From positions 3,766,001-3,830,000 of the forward strand of contig OX467088.1 of NCBI GenBank assembly GCA_950106755.1: a stretch of 64,000 bases of DNA. Direction: 5' to 3'. Source of the stretch: Climacium dendroides (lineage: Eukaryota; Streptophyta; Bryopsida; Hypnales; Climaciaceae). A program made the translations under genes and the position numbers. How positions within the stretch are numbered: the stretch's first letter is position 1; each line of letters opens with the position of its first letter. Under the pieces are notes generated by a model that saw only the letters and a program-made list of their open reading frames with translations, was not told the DNA's origin and searched no databases. Shown here in pieces: positions 23,058 through 35,662 of this stretch.

Positions 23058-24776
23058 GGTAGTCACACCTACTTCATCCCAAGTTCAATTCTCAAAGAAT
23101 TGAGACATGGCGCTTTGTGTGTGGTTGTTTGTGGATTCCAAAGCTCTCAATCTTTGAGTTTTCAAAGTACCATTCTTCTCCTCTACAAGTGAAGAAATGG
23201 ATTGAAGAAAATTTTCTGGAAGGATTTTTCAATCTTACGTAGTTCACTTTTACCACAACACAACATTTTGTAGCTCACTTTCACTAGAGTTCTATTTGAG
23301 TTTACCGCTACCTGTGCCACTTATGTTCCGTGTCATGTGCATGGTCATGTGCAATAGTGAATCTCAATCTCTAAAAAAAAATTTCATATTGCTCACATTT
23401 TGAAAGGGTGTCATACCTTTATGCACAACGGCTCACCGTTAGCTCCTCAATTCTCTCACCAAGTTCTCACATTAGGAAAATTTTGAGCCCTCCGGAAGCC
23501 CCCTTCACAGTGACCAAACCAGTCTATTAACCGTCCTGGAATTAGTAGGGGCATATAGGTACAGTGCATGGTCAGATTGTGTGAACTTCGCTAAAGATGT
23601 CAGGACTCAAGTAATGAGAGTGTAGTGGAAACCTGTATAATAATCAAGTACTTCAGTTCCTATTAATCCGATTAATTGACAAATTAATCAATTTTACTAA
23701 ACATAAGCAAAGGGAAGTGAACTTTGAAGCTTGATGTCAAAGTAATTGGAGATCATTCAGATATTCCAATTAGCTCCAATTATCAAATAGATGAGCATAT
23801 TAGTAAATGAGGAGAGAAGTTATTTATACAAGTGGTATAGTAGTAGGTAAAACAATGCATGTGGGATATGTAAATTAGGATTAAGAAGAGCACAACTACC
23901 CATAGTTAAGTCAAAAGCTGAAATTGTATTCAAAGTTGAATTTCAGACCCCATTTAGGCATAATAGAATGATTTTTTTCAAAAAACTTTAAACCAAATAA
24001 ATTTAAAGAATAAAACTAAAATTCATCTCCAAAAATCCGTTTGAAGTTTAGAGTCTTCAATAAAAAATTCTGGACAAAATTTGGAGAGGGTGTTTGAAAA
24101 TGTCAAAGAAAATTTTCCTTTCAACCTCTTTTAGAATTTTGTCTATAACTTTTAATTGAAGAATTTAAAACTCAAACGGATTTTTGGAGATGAAAACTAT
24201 TTTGATTCTACAACTTTATTTAGTTAAAAGTTTTTTGAAAAAAATCATTGTTTTATGCTTAAATGGGGTTTGAAATTCGACTTTGAACATAATTCTTGCA
24301 TTTGACAATGAGTGATCTATCTTCTAAATATCCCATATCCTTTGACGATTCGCCATGGACAATTGATTTTCTATAAAAACAAACTCTTCACCATCCTTCT
24401 ACCCAAATGTTAATGAGTAGTCTTTTTCATGATGTCATCAAAAAATTGCTTGATGGTAGATGTCATTGAACTATTTTTGACATTTGCTTCTTTTTCATAA
24501 CTCGATTTTTAACGAGGTATGCAATAATCAATATTAAGCTGGATTATGATAGGTGAACCTTTGATTACTTAATTACTTATACTTGGGTGCTGAACCTTGG
24601 CAGTCATCGGACGTTGCGACTTTAGGTGGGCGAGTATAGGGGAAAAATTAATCATCAAGCAAAGTTAAAAGTAATCATGGGGTCCTTTTAGCTGCTGTGG
24701 AGCGGGCTTCCGGAGGGCTGAGAATTTTCCTAATGTTCTTCAAAAAAATTTATGTCTCAAAGGAGGTGTGACTACC
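23058..24776. mobile_element. Nested inverted-repeat element, about 1.7 kb
   Basis: Three inverted pairs are nested on one centre. The outermost is GGTAGTCACACCT (23058-23070 versus 24764-24776). Next is ACATTAGGAAAATT..GCCCTCCGGAAGCCC (about 23469-23503 versus 24703-24736). Innermost is the long hairpin at 23931-24285. The left arm carries about 350 bp (23100-23460) missing from the right arm, probably an insertion. No coding ORF was found. The target duplication is not clear, so the superfamily is unknown. Confidence 0.6.
23931..24285. repeat. Long foldback hairpin, about 165-bp arms
   Basis: The left arm begins CAAAGTTGAATTTCAGACCCC and the right arm is its inverted copy, ending GGGGTTTGAAATTCGACTTTG. 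The arms pair through AAAAACTTT, ATCTCCAAAAATCCGTTTGA and AATTTTGTC toward a centre near 24108. A related, partly rearranged copy lies at 54180-54660. Confidence 0.85.
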
Positions 24777-25611
24777 TCCTATTGCATTGTCATACCCAAC
24801 TATCTAGAAATGCAAAAATCTACAAGTGCTTTCATCTTTCCAATATTATTGTAGACCCTCTATTGTTACGAGCTTGGACCCTGCAATTGTATCAAAAGCT
24901 TCAATTGTTGAAATTTCATGCCATGTGAACCCTAGGAGAGACATGATATTGTCTACCTATTCATCTAGAAGAGTGTTGCGAATGCTCTCAAAATATAGTC
25001 TGTAGTTAGTGTAGTGAGAACATGGCATGAATTTGGGATGGAATAAGGGGAGGCAATCCATTTCTGACCATTTTTGACCACTTAAGTAAATACACATATC
25101 TATAGGGCAGGTTTCTTCAATGGAAAATTTTTCTCGTGTGCAGAAATAGAGTTCAAAAGATTTCTACAGTTTTCCAAGTTTTTATTTCTCAAAACATAAT
25201 TACTACAAATTTTTCAACCGAAGATTTTGTTTAACCCATACCAAGCAAGGGCTAATTGCAAAATCCACCAAGGATTGATTGCAATATTGAAGCCTTGTAG
25301 CCAATCATAATGCGCCACAATTGTGTTGAGAATTGTGATATAATTAATCACTATTCATCTCTCCCTACATGGAAAGAGAGTGGCCTACATTACCAAATAA
25401 GGGGGTGATCCAGAATGAGTTCCCTCCTATACAATCACTTTCTAGGTAGAAATTGAGTAGAGAACAAATGATGTGATTTTCCAAAAGGTGGTATTAAAGA
25501 AATAAGGGTGTCAAATAACACTTCTTGTCCTCATTCAATTGGTTGCAAGGTCACATAATTAAAGAATTCTTTGGAAAGAGGAAGGAAGTGGGTTGCATTG
25601 TTGCACCTTTA
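24777..25611. other. Gene-free DNA
   Basis: Mixed AT-rich sequence. No ORF of note, no element ends. The last three bases (TTA, 25609-25611) are the probable target site of the Harbinger remnant that follows. Confidence 0.5.
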
Positions 25612-26860
25612 GAGCATCCCCAACCATGGCTCAATTAGGCTAGCTAGGACACCATAGGCTGGGCCCAAAAGCCAAATCCTCCTCCACTATGGTATGGCCT
25701 AACAACTTTGAATCATTGGGCTCAAGCAAATTTGTTGTTTTTTCCACAACTTCCGATGCACGATGAAATTTAAAGAGAAATCGGGGTTGACTACTTGTCA
25801 TTCAATTTGCATGTTTTAGTGTTGTGAAATCATGGAAAGGGACAATTGTGTAGTAGTGGAAGGGCACATGGGTGGGCAAAGCAACCGAGAGCAAGGGCAA
25901 AGTAGAGTAAGGCAATAAAAGATCAGAGGATTTGGGGATGGTAGAGTGAGTTTTGTAGGAAGAAGTTCTGGAAGATGGAGCGGCCACATTGAAGCAAGAG
26001 AAAGCACCCCTATGATAAGCAACGGAAGAGGGAGCACCATGAGAAGAACTAGTGTAGGAGGGAATGCCAACAGTGACTCACTTGCAGTCTAAGAGTTGAG
26101 CACACACGATGGAGTCCAAGGCTTTGATGGAAGAGGAGAATCCCTACAAAGCAACACATTTCAATTTTCGCAACCTTTTAGAGAGAGTACTATAGTAGAA
26201 AGAGGAAGTAGTCAACAAAATGTAGGGCAAGAAGGCAATCGTGGAGCAATGAAGGGCTTCAATTTCACCCAAGAGGAGAAAAGACAACTAACAAGGTTGG
26301 TGATGGTGATTTCCCAAGACTCCATTGTAGGTAATTAATAAAGACACAATTCATTTTGGGATCAAATTCATAAGCATTACGTCACCTTGACGCTTGAGGT
26401 TTCAGACCTGATCGTTCATTAGAGACAAAATGGGGGCCAAATTAAATATGACATTAGCAAATTCATTGGTGCTTATCAACAAATTGTAGATTTGCAAGGT
26501 ACTAGAATGAGTCCAGAAGACACCTTGTACATGGCTAAGGATTTGTACCGCACAAATAATGTGAAGGTATGTGACTTTACATTTGAACATTGTTGGTTGT
26601 TGGTTAAGGATTTTCCAAGGTGGGTAGAAGATTCGGGAAGTGTAAGGAGTGTTATGCCTTTGAAAAGGAAGGGTACATCCTCTGACCATGGTTTTCATGA
26701 ATTTGAAGTTCACGGAGTAGATAAGGTGGTTGAGGGTGCTATGTAATAACCAAGCGGAAACTTCTAAGGTCATGGCAGTCGCAGTAATGTATAAAGTTTG
26801 GACATTGAAGGATCACAATGTGACAAGAAGAATTGAAGAAACTCTAGAAGTGATTAGATG
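25612..26860 (+). pseudogene. PIF/Harbinger left end and broken ORF1 (Myb-like) protein
   Basis: TTA (25609-25611) is followed by GAGCATCCCCAACC, the kind of end known from plant PIF/Harbinger elements with TTA targets. From 26096 the plus strand encodes a protein that resembles the ORF1 partner these elements carry, a Myb/SANT-like DNA-binding protein. The block NFTQEEKRQLTRLVMVISQD (about 26258-26320) matches the usual 'F...ED..L..AW..VSQD.IVG' start of that domain. After a stop at 26338 a second stretch (about 26440-26640) gives DISKFIGAYQQIVDLQG and FTFEHCWLLVKDFPRW, the end of the same domain. Stops and frame changes between the blocks show it is dead. In active elements ORF1 acts with the transposase in the nucleus. 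The identification rests on recall of family motifs. Confidence 0.65.
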
Positions 26861-29629
26861 ATCAAGACCTAAACAACTTGGAAGATACAACTACTCAGGA
26901 GCTCAAGAGCAACTTTGTAAAGAGACAAAATTAACTAGACAAGCCACTGAAGATTAGGAAAACATGGAGATATGGCGCCAAATCCAAGAGCAATGTCCCA
27001 TTTGCAACAACCAGAAATTTGGAGGGAGGAAGACAACTTTGAGGATACCATTACATTGAAGAAAATGACTTCAAGGATGGTGATGGGTTTGAGGATTCCG
27101 AGCGAGGATTTAATGAGGAGGAGGTCATTAGAGAGACAAATTGCACCAATATGGGGATGGACAATTCATGGCAAGAAAGGTTTGTTGTTCAAAATTTAAA
27201 TTTTTATTCCCCTCTTTGAAATATTTTTCTAGAAGAAAAACATGCTCATGTCTTTTCATGTTTCAATTTGTTTTTGTCTTTTCAATTTTTTTATTTATTT
27301 GGACACAAATGAAACAGAATTCCATTGCAAGAGAGTAAAGTACAAGACTTTTCATGTTTCAATTTTTGTTTTGGAATTTAAAAACTTAAGGCACTATTTC
27401 ATTCAAATTAGATTTTACAATTTTACTTTTTGTTTTGGTGTTTCAAATTTTTCAATTGAAAAATAAGGCTCTAGCAAATGGCAATTGAGGCCTCAATACT
27501 TTTATTTTATTTTTGGAGGGCACTAAAGGGCTTTGTAATTTGTATTCATTGGAGGTGGCTTTGCTTAGTATTCTTATTTTTTTAATATTTATGTGGAAGG
27601 TTTCAAGCCATGTGTTTTTATGTTTCATTTTCTTTTTTTCAAAGAGGACATGTATGATTCAATTAGAGCTATTAATGAGGTTGTATTTTGAGGTTTCAAT
27701 TTTGGTTCCAAAGAGGAATTGTGCAATTACATTGGAATTGTAGCACTTTGATTGTGTATTTTCAAATTTCCATTTTGATTTAGGGTTAACAAATTGTATG
27801 ATTCAATTGTAATTGTGGGACTTTGGTTGTGTGTTTTGAGGTTTATATTTGTTTAGGGAAAGAAGAGGTGTGTGATTCAATTAGAGTTGTAGTAGTTTGG
27901 CTATTTGTTTTTTATGTTTTAGCTTTTTTGGGTGAAAGGGTGTGTTGTGTGGAAATCAAACTTGTCATAGCCATATACTTCACCGAGCAACAAGAGCACA
28001 CATGGATATTGGTGTGATGTTTTACAAAAGTAGCAAATGTCGATGTTGCTCCTTGATGATGTGATTATGTATATGTAGGATTGTAATTCCTACTTATTAG
28101 CTTATTTGTGTACTAGTGTTACAGATAAGGTAATTCTATTGCACTTAAGATTGCATTTTTTTGGGCAAATTGAATTTTTAGTAGCTAGTCCATGAGCTAC
28201 ATGGAGGTAGTTGAAATTTGATAATTTTTGTAAGGAAGGCTTTGCTATTCTATTTCAAGTGCAGCATTTACGTTGGTTGTGTTAATGTTTGAAATACTTT
28301 GGTGGGAAGTTAAAGGCTTTGTATGATTTGAATTCTCTCATAGTTGTTTGACTTTCTTTTATCCTTTGATTATTTTGTAGGTGAAGAAAAAGGCTCTTCA
28401 GATGGTGATTTCATATGTGACAAGTTTTGTGAACAATTGTGGGTCTTATAACTAATTTATTTGGAAGAGAAAGATATATTATAACTCACTTTTAGCTTTG
28501 GCATCTATTTTTTTTTCATATTCAAAAACTCCATTTAAAAAAAATAAAAAGTCTTATGTGATTTCATTTCAACTGTGGGTTTTTTATGTTCTTATGTTTG
28601 AATTTTGAATTCTTTGAGAGAAATGGTAGGACAAATTTGATTGGAGCTACGATTTTTTTGTGTTTGTATGTTGAAAGGAGGATTTTAGTTTGAAAACACT
28701 CACAAGAGCAATAATGGGCCATGACAATACTTATTATTTGGGGCTTCTACTCACTAATTTTATAGTAAATATATTATTCACAATCAATAAAATTAGCAGA
28801 GGCCAATAATCACTGGACTTTATTGATTGTCTTGTTTGGACTTCTATTTTTTCATTTGGGCTTTCATGCAATTTATTAAATTTAGCCTTCTATGCAAGTG
28901 TTGTGGAACAAGGCAATGTGAATTTGGCAGGAGAGTCTTGTACTAAGTTGGTTGGAGCCCAATATTTCATTTGCAGGGTACATTCTCTCAATGAAGAAAA
29001 CATGAGGTGAATGAATTCCATGTTGGTATGGGCTGTTCTTATGTGACATATACTCTCCAATGCAAAAAATTTGGATTTTAGTTCCATCTTAGAGCTATCA
29101 ATAATGTATTTTTTCTTTCAATCTTATACCTATTTCTATATAATAAATTTATAAAGAATAAAAATCAAGTGTGTTTTAAAAAAAATTCTCCAACTTTCAA
29201 TTCAAATCTTCAACATTTTTTAATACCAAATGTAGTAGTGTAAATATTATAAACTAAGAAGAGACTTTAGGAATAAATAGAAATAGAATTACATTTTTTA
29301 ATCCCAAATGTAATAGTACAAATATTATATTAGCTTGTTAAAACAATCTCATTTATGGAATTATTGTGTATTTACTTTATTTTACATCCATTATCAATTT
29401 AATTTTCACTTCTATTGTGGTCCTTTTAAGTATTCATACACATCAAAAATTGCCATAACACATTGAAAAAATTAGAATTTCCCTCCAAAATTTAAACCTC
29501 TTGAAGTGCAAATAATATTTTTGTAAAAAATGTTTTTTTGGAAATGCTAAAAATCCTTCTTGACTTTTTATAATTTAATCAAACTTTTTACTCCTAACTT
29601 TTTTATAGAATTAGTTTTGGGCTAGGATT
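26861..29629. other. AT-rich DNA, probable degraded element interior
   Basis: T-rich on the plus strand, with several chance ORFs of 60-80 codons (27141-28017) of low complexity. At 27240-27990 the phrase CATGTTTCAATTT and related forms recur. 29087-29340 resembles 32449-32650 (shared CCATCTTAGAGCTAT and AGAATAAAAATCAAGT), so it is probably a truncated copy of the 32001-32889 element. No gene. Confidence 0.45.
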
Positions 29630-29633
29630 TTAA

Positions 29634-30251
29634 ACCCCTAAATGCCCAAGGCGTTTTTTAGAATTCTTAGAATTTGAGGTAAATTGAACCAAAAAACAAC
29701 ATTTTGATAAGTTGCATCAATTTTTGTCAAATTGTAACCATACAAATTTAAATTAGACATGTTACATATTACATGAAAAAAGAAAACACAACAATACCAC
29801 TTATGAATTGAAAGATTATAATGTTTGATCATAAAGGTGATAAAATTGCAAAAGTGATTTGAAGTCTTTTCAATCCTCTTTTCACAAGTCAAATCTGAAA
29901 AGTTGGTCACCAAATTTTTTTTGAAGATAAAGAGCCTAACATGCATAATTCTAATCAATTTATGGCTTCTCAAAATCTACTTTACAATTTTTTTAAATGA
30001 ATTTCTAATGTGATTTTCCCCCCAAAACCTAGTGTATTTGAGGCTCATTTCCAAGAGTCATCAATACTATGGAAAGTTAGAATTGAAAAATCATAAGTAT
30101 TCATTTTCAAATTTTTACTTTTAATGTTTAAACTCCATTTCAAAAATAATTTTACAAAAATATAAACTTTTAGATATAGCACCTTGGTTAGGTTTTATTT
30201 AACTTCAAAGTATTGTTGATACCAAAATTTGATGCCTCAAGCATTTAGGGG
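29634..30251. mobile_element. TTAA-flanked element, 618 bp
   Basis: TTAA at 29630-29633 and 30252-30255. The left end is ACCCCTAAATGCCCAAGGCG and the right end in reverse complement is CCCCTAAATGCTTGAGGC. The extra A at the left shifts the end by one base. Non-coding. Confidence 0.75.
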
Positions 30252-30939
30252 TTAAGTAAGTGGAAGGTAAATTCCTTTTAGAGTTCTTAATTAAAACTCT
30301 TCAAACTTTGAAATTTATTGAGTGAAATATTAATAACTAAAATATGGGTCTAGATTTTGAAATTTTCTACAATTGACTCTAAAAAGCTCCAATTAATCAT
30401 AAAAATCATATATAAATATTTTGTACACTTTTCAACTTTTCCACAACTTTTGGAGCTTTTTGGAGTGAATACAAAAAACATAAATCACTCAATAAAATTT
30501 AAAATTTTGTAAAATTCTTACAAAGGGATTCTAAAGAGATTTCTCATTCCACTTACTAAAAAAAACTTACTAAAGTATTAAAAATATTTTTCACTAAGAA
30601 CCTTGATTAAATTAAAACAAAACTACAAAGTGTTTTTCAAATTCTTGAAAAAAAATTTCATGCAAGTGTGTTGCTTGTACCACATAAGTCACATTAGTTA
30701 CAATTAACACAATCTCCCATGACTTTTGAAAAGTGGGTTCAAACATTCTTAGAATTTGCATATATGTTCTATACTATATAATACACCTATGTGAAAATTT
30801 GAGGTAGCACTGGACTCTTTTTGAGTTTTTCAAAGTTTTGGATTGTTTCAACCTCCAATCAAAAAGTAAATATGAATTGACGTTCACATGTTCGATTTCT
30901 TATATTGAGATGTTGCCTAGCAGTTATTGCATCAATTAA

Positions 30940-31513
30940 CCCCTAAAGTCCCAAGGTCATTTTTGTGTCAAAACCACTTTAAACTACCACTTCTACTACG
31001 TTCACCTACAAAATAAAATTTTAATTTAAAAAATTTGACCATAGGATCTTGTTCTACACTTGTCTTAGACCATGTGATAATTTTTTGGTGATTTTTGACC
31101 GTACAGATTGAAAGATATTAGCATTCAAAGTGAAAGCAATTCATTTCTTTCAAGAAGTTGCTATGATTGCCCGCAAAACTAGAAGCTCCATAACTTTCAC
31201 ATTTCTAATCCAAATGGAATGAATCAAAGCTTTTCATTTATAAAAAATATATAATCTATAAGAAAAAAAATATTAAAATTTTTATTTCAATTTTTTGTGA
31301 ATTTTTTTTGCTGCCCACTCTCCCCCATTTTGAGGTTATTGTGGCATAACTTTTGCTCCTGGGCACCGATTAAAATAAAAATTATATTCCCAGAAAGCTT
31401 ATAAGTTTTTCTATCTTATGGTAAAGGTTAAAAAAGTTTTAGTAAAAATTGAGATCATAGGAGCCTGCCCGAAATCCATTTTGTCCCTTGTAGGGACAAT
31501 GGGACTTTAGGGG
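30940..31513. mobile_element. TTAA-flanked element, 574 bp
   Basis: TTAA at 30936-30939 and 31514-31517. The left end is CCCCTAAAGTCCCAAGGTC; the right end in reverse complement is CCCCTAAAGTCCCATTGTC. The interior at 31180-31480 is shared with 45480-45857. Non-coding. Confidence 0.85.
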
Positions 31514-32000
31514 TTAAGAATGCCTTGGACAATTCTTGAATAAAAAGGCAAGTATCATAGGAAATTGTCTAAATTGTGAGTAAGATGATTAATGCTCCTT
31601 AAACATGATTCATAATATTTTATAAAATCTCAAGTATTTGATTTAAAGATCTTGATATTACAACTATATTAATATTGTCTACATTATTGTCTATAAATAG
31701 TTTTTTTGGAAACATACTTGTGTCACCTTTTTACAATATCAATGAGGGTGGGTCTTAAATGATATACAAAAACATTCCATAAAATGTTGAAAACATGATA
31801 GATACAAAAAAAGTCATAGGAGATTTTGGAGTGAATATTAAACCACTTTGGCAATAGAGTGTATGTAGTAATTAGCTTTGAAATTTATGTGCTTCCAAAC
31901 TACAATTGTTTTTTTACTTGAGGTGTTTTTAGGATTATAATACACATCTTATTCTACAACATTTTGATTTGTTGATTTTGATTTTGTCCACACATTTTAA

Positions 32001-32889
32001 CCCCTAAAGGACCAAGAGCCCTTGATGGACTTTGAAGAGTTCAGGCAAGTTCCATGGCCTCAATTTTTGATGAAATTATTTGAAATTATTTGATAAGACA
32101 AAGAAACTTATTAGCTTCTTGGGAATATAATTTTTATTTCAATAAGTACCTAGGAGCAAAAGTTATGTCATCTTAAACATAATCTTTATGTCAGTGGGCA
32201 AAAAAAGAAATCTACAAAAACTTGAAATAGTATTAATGTCTATATGTGAAGTTTTGATTTATTATATTTGGACTAGTGATGTGAAAGTTATGGACAATCT
32301 TGTTTTTCAGGCAATTTAAGCATCCTTTTGAAAAAATAACTTATAGGATTCATTTCTAAATGTAATATTCACAACTTAAAAAAAAATTGTTTAGGAAGGT
32401 GAAGTTTGTTTGTTACAACAATCTCACCGTTGGGATTATTGTACTTCAATTCCATCTTAGAGCTATTAAAGATTTTGTTTTTCTTTCAATTGAGGACCTA
32501 CTTCTACTTGATAATTTTTTATAGAATAAAAATCAAGTATTTTTTTTTGAAAATTATTGATCTAGACTTTCAGTTCAATTCTTCAACACAAATTTTTTTA
32601 ATTCAAATTTTATAGTGCTAAATTTTTCTACAAATGGTGGTCAAAGTCATTCAATATTATAAGCCAATGTTCAAAAAAAATTTATTTTCCAATTTTGAAT
32701 GGTAACATCTTCCAATCTATACAATCAAACTTCATAAAAATTTTACTATATGATCTCAAACAAGTAAAGTGTAAGATCACATGGTTAGATTCTAAAAAAA
32801 TATATTTTTTTGGTTTTTTTGAGTGAATGTAGTAGAAATGGCAGTTTTGAGTATTTTTTGGCAGAAAAATGGCCTTGGTCCTTTAGGTG
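32001..32889. mobile_element. TTAA-flanked element, 889 bp
   Basis: TTAA at 31997-32000 and 32890-32893. The left end is CCCCTAAAGGACCAAGAGCC and the right end in reverse complement is CACCTAAAGGACCAAGGCC. The interior holds no transposase-like ORF; a plus ORF at 32406-32615 is AT-driven noise. Confidence 0.85.
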
Positions 32890-33119
32890 TTAAAAATACA
32901 TTGCATAGAGTGAAAGTAAATAAAGCATGGATTCAGTTCTTGCAATCAAAGTACATGTAAATCTAAGCCATGTTGGCTCTTTTGGAAGCCTACAAGTACT
33001 CAATGAGATCTCCTCTTAGTCCATAGTAAGTATCAACTCTTCTATCTCCCTAGTGCCTATGATCAACTCATCAAATGTTAACCCTCTACCATATGGCAAA
33101 ACAATCTCTCTTTGCAACT

Positions 33120-34632
33120 TTGCTACTATATCCTTTAGGCCTCTACATCTTGTTCATCCTCCACTATCATATTATAAAGGATATAAGCAAACATGATATT
33201 TGCTATGACTTCCATACTCCACTATCAACATGGATTTTTAATAATAGCAAATCGGGCTTGGAGGACACCAAAACAACACTCTACATCTTTGCAAACTGCC
33301 TCTTATTACAATGCAAATATTAGGAAAAATCTAAATCCCCAAAGAGGCTAGTTTGTAACGTAAAAGTTTGGTGGGAAGAGCCTTCTCAACTCACTAATTG
33401 GGTCAAGAATTGCATGATGAATTCAAAAATTCATCATCATTATCCAATCCATCTCTATGATTTTATAAATTTAAGCAGAAAGAGCGTTTTCAACTCACTA
33501 ATTGGGCTATAAATTGCACGATGAATTCAAAAATTTGTCATCATTACCTAATCCATCTTCATGATCTTATAAATCTCATGATGGTTCCATCATGAAGAAT
33601 GGAGCACACGCCAAGTAGTGGTTCTAATGAGGATGTAGCCACCTCCATATTCATTCAATTAGTACAAAAATTAGTATAAAAATTAGTAAGAAAACTCAAG
33701 GCCTCTTTGTAGGTTCAATATTTTTTTAATGGTACTTCTTCTTTTCATTAGTTGGTTGGTGGATGCTTTGAACAAAACAAGTCCAATGAGGATAGATGCC
33801 ATCTGTCAACAAGTAATATCAATTGTAGTGGTACCCATTGACTGTGAATTTTGAGTCTTGGCAATCACTAGTCAATATGTTATGTATCAATGGGGAGTGG
33901 TCTAAAACGTTGAGGTCATTATTAGACCTTAGGAGTCCAAATTAAAGCAAGCATGCCAAATATGCAAATCCTTAGTGGCTATAGCCTCAATAATGGTAGA
34001 CTTCTTGCCACATCTATCTCCAAAATCCAAGCCACCGGATTATTTTTCCATTCATAGTGCAAACATACCCCAAAATCCTCATGCTTTATTGAGGACTAAA
34101 TGCTTGTCAAAGTCAGCCATGGTTGGTTGTCTTAGATGATGCTCCGCAAAAATTGCTTGAATTGCTACACATAACCTCTTCATAGATTCCATCGCAGTTG
34201 TCTCACTTGTCTAACAATATTCATCAATGGCATTTGCATAGATGCCATAGGAAAGCATATATAGAGCAGCAATAACTTTTTGATGTGGAGACAATCTTGG
34301 GAGTCCAAATGCATCCATTTTTTGTACAAAATAGTTATCATGAATACAAACAATGAACGATGCATTCTATAGCGTCTTCTAAAAAGAGAAGCTCCATACA
34401 TAGGGGATTCACTAAAATAATCTTTGAACATCCTCTCGTGCATCTCTTGGCAATCTCTTTTAACATTTGGGGCTCTCCCTGGACAAGATCCAACCACAAT
34501 GGAAGGCATAGTGAAACCATTGTTCATTCTAAATCCCAAACTCAAACTCATTCGAAAAGCCAACTCATCTTCATCATCACTATCATCAAATACATTTTGA
34601 CTAGCAAGTGCCCGAGCCATCCAAGCATCCAT
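33120..34632 (-). pseudogene. PIF/Harbinger transposase, frameshifted and interrupted
   Basis: The first block (34632-34180) is an open ORF starting MDAWMARALASQ and containing MFKDYFSESPMYGASLFRRR, typical of the N-terminal part of plant Harbinger nucleases. Continuing on the minus strand in other frames come AEHHLRQPTM (about 34150), EWKNNPVAW (about 34050), DLHIWHACF and NNDLNVL (about 33980-33900), FTVNGYHYN (about 33840) and DGIYPHWTCFV (about 33790). After about 350 unrelated bases come DVECCFGVLQARFAI and ANIMFAY (about 33290-33180). This is the family order. The first catalytic D motif (usually SIDC before EWKN) is missing; the D in NNDLN and the E in DVE are visible. It is dead by stops, shifts and an insertion near 33340-33620. 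Whether it belongs with the ORF1 remnant at 26.1 kb is open. Confidence 0.8.
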
Positions 34633-34639
34633 TTCTAAG

Positions 34640-35087
34640 CATTGGCCTTAAAATACAAAAAATAAAAACAAGAGAACTCTTCACAAATGCAACAAGAAAG
34701 CTTGCTTGAAAGAGTCAAAACAAGCCACAGTGAAATAGGACGTTCATTCAGTCACTTATCCCGCTCAGTCACTCAATAACTTTTGGGAAAGTCATGTAGC
34801 ATATTATTTCAAGGTGAAACAAAAACAAGGTTGCCAAAGAATGCCGAAAAAAACAAAAGTTTTCCTTCTAAAATAAATATTTCATTGAATATAAAAATGG
34901 ATTTTTCATCCGAATCCATTTTGGTTTTGTAGACTCACCTATTGTGGTGACCTTCAGCACTTTTCCCTAAGCCAAGAAAGAAGAGAGATAATTGGGCGAG
35001 AAAGTACCAATAGAGAATCTTTCTCAATAACCAGTGCATTTAATTGCTGTCCAAAATAAGTGAGTCCACGAAACCAGAATGGGGGGG
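34640..35087. other. AT-rich flank of the Harbinger remnant
   Basis: No ORF or clear terminal repeat. I looked here for the matching end of the Harbinger element (reverse complement of GAGCATCCCC) and did not find it. Confidence 0.45.
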
Positions 35088-35175
35088 CACTAGTAGAAAA
35101 TGCAGAAATTTCTGTTGTTTCGGTGACGTTGTTTTGGTCACTGAACAACAGAAATTTCTGCGTTTTCTACTAGTG
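35088..35175. mobile_element. 88-bp CACTA-type MITE
   Basis: It starts CACTAGTAGAAAATGCAGAA and ends with the inverted copy TTTTCTACTAGTG. The arms continue through ATTTCTGTTGTT. It lies in a G run, so GGG on both sides fits a 3-bp target duplication. CACTAGTAGAAAA is the standard plant CACTA terminus. It appears to sit at the decayed left edge of the TA-type MITE that follows. Confidence 0.85.
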
Positions 35176-35194
35176 GGGCCGTCCAAAATAGGTT

Positions 35195-35662
35195 CCTCTA
35201 CCTTGTGGACTCCTAGAAATGACCCCATTATGGTTTTCTTCTAGTGAATTATGGTTTTCTTTTGGTGAATCAAATCTAGGCCACAATCAATGTCTTAGCT
35301 AACTGGAATGGAGTGATTAGTAACTACAATAGGAACTTTCAACTTTTTAGTGTTATTTCATTGTAGGAAGTGACTTTTTCAGGCCTTCTATGTTAGAAAA
35401 TAGTGAGACTGCAATAGATGAGTAAGATGAATGTTATGGATATACTTTTTGTTGGTTTGGAGGTAGTCTACAGACTCTTTTAGGCTATGATGGATAGAAC
35501 ACTTCAAAAATTCATAACAAATCCACACTTTGTCAAAAATAATATAATTTTAATTGCTCTCACCATTTCTATCACTTGTCTTTGTATGAAAAAAATTAAA
35601 AATTTTAGCAATGACATGAGGGCAAATCCCCCATTTAGTTCGTAATGGGTTGTTTTACCTTA
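35195..35662. mobile_element. TA-flanked MITE, copy 3
   Basis: The right end GGGTTGTTTTACCTTA is the family terminus. GAAATGACCCCATTATGG (about 35215), GTAGTCTACAGACTC and CACTTTGTCAAAAA follow the order seen in copies 1 and 4. The left end is decayed. Confidence 0.7.
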
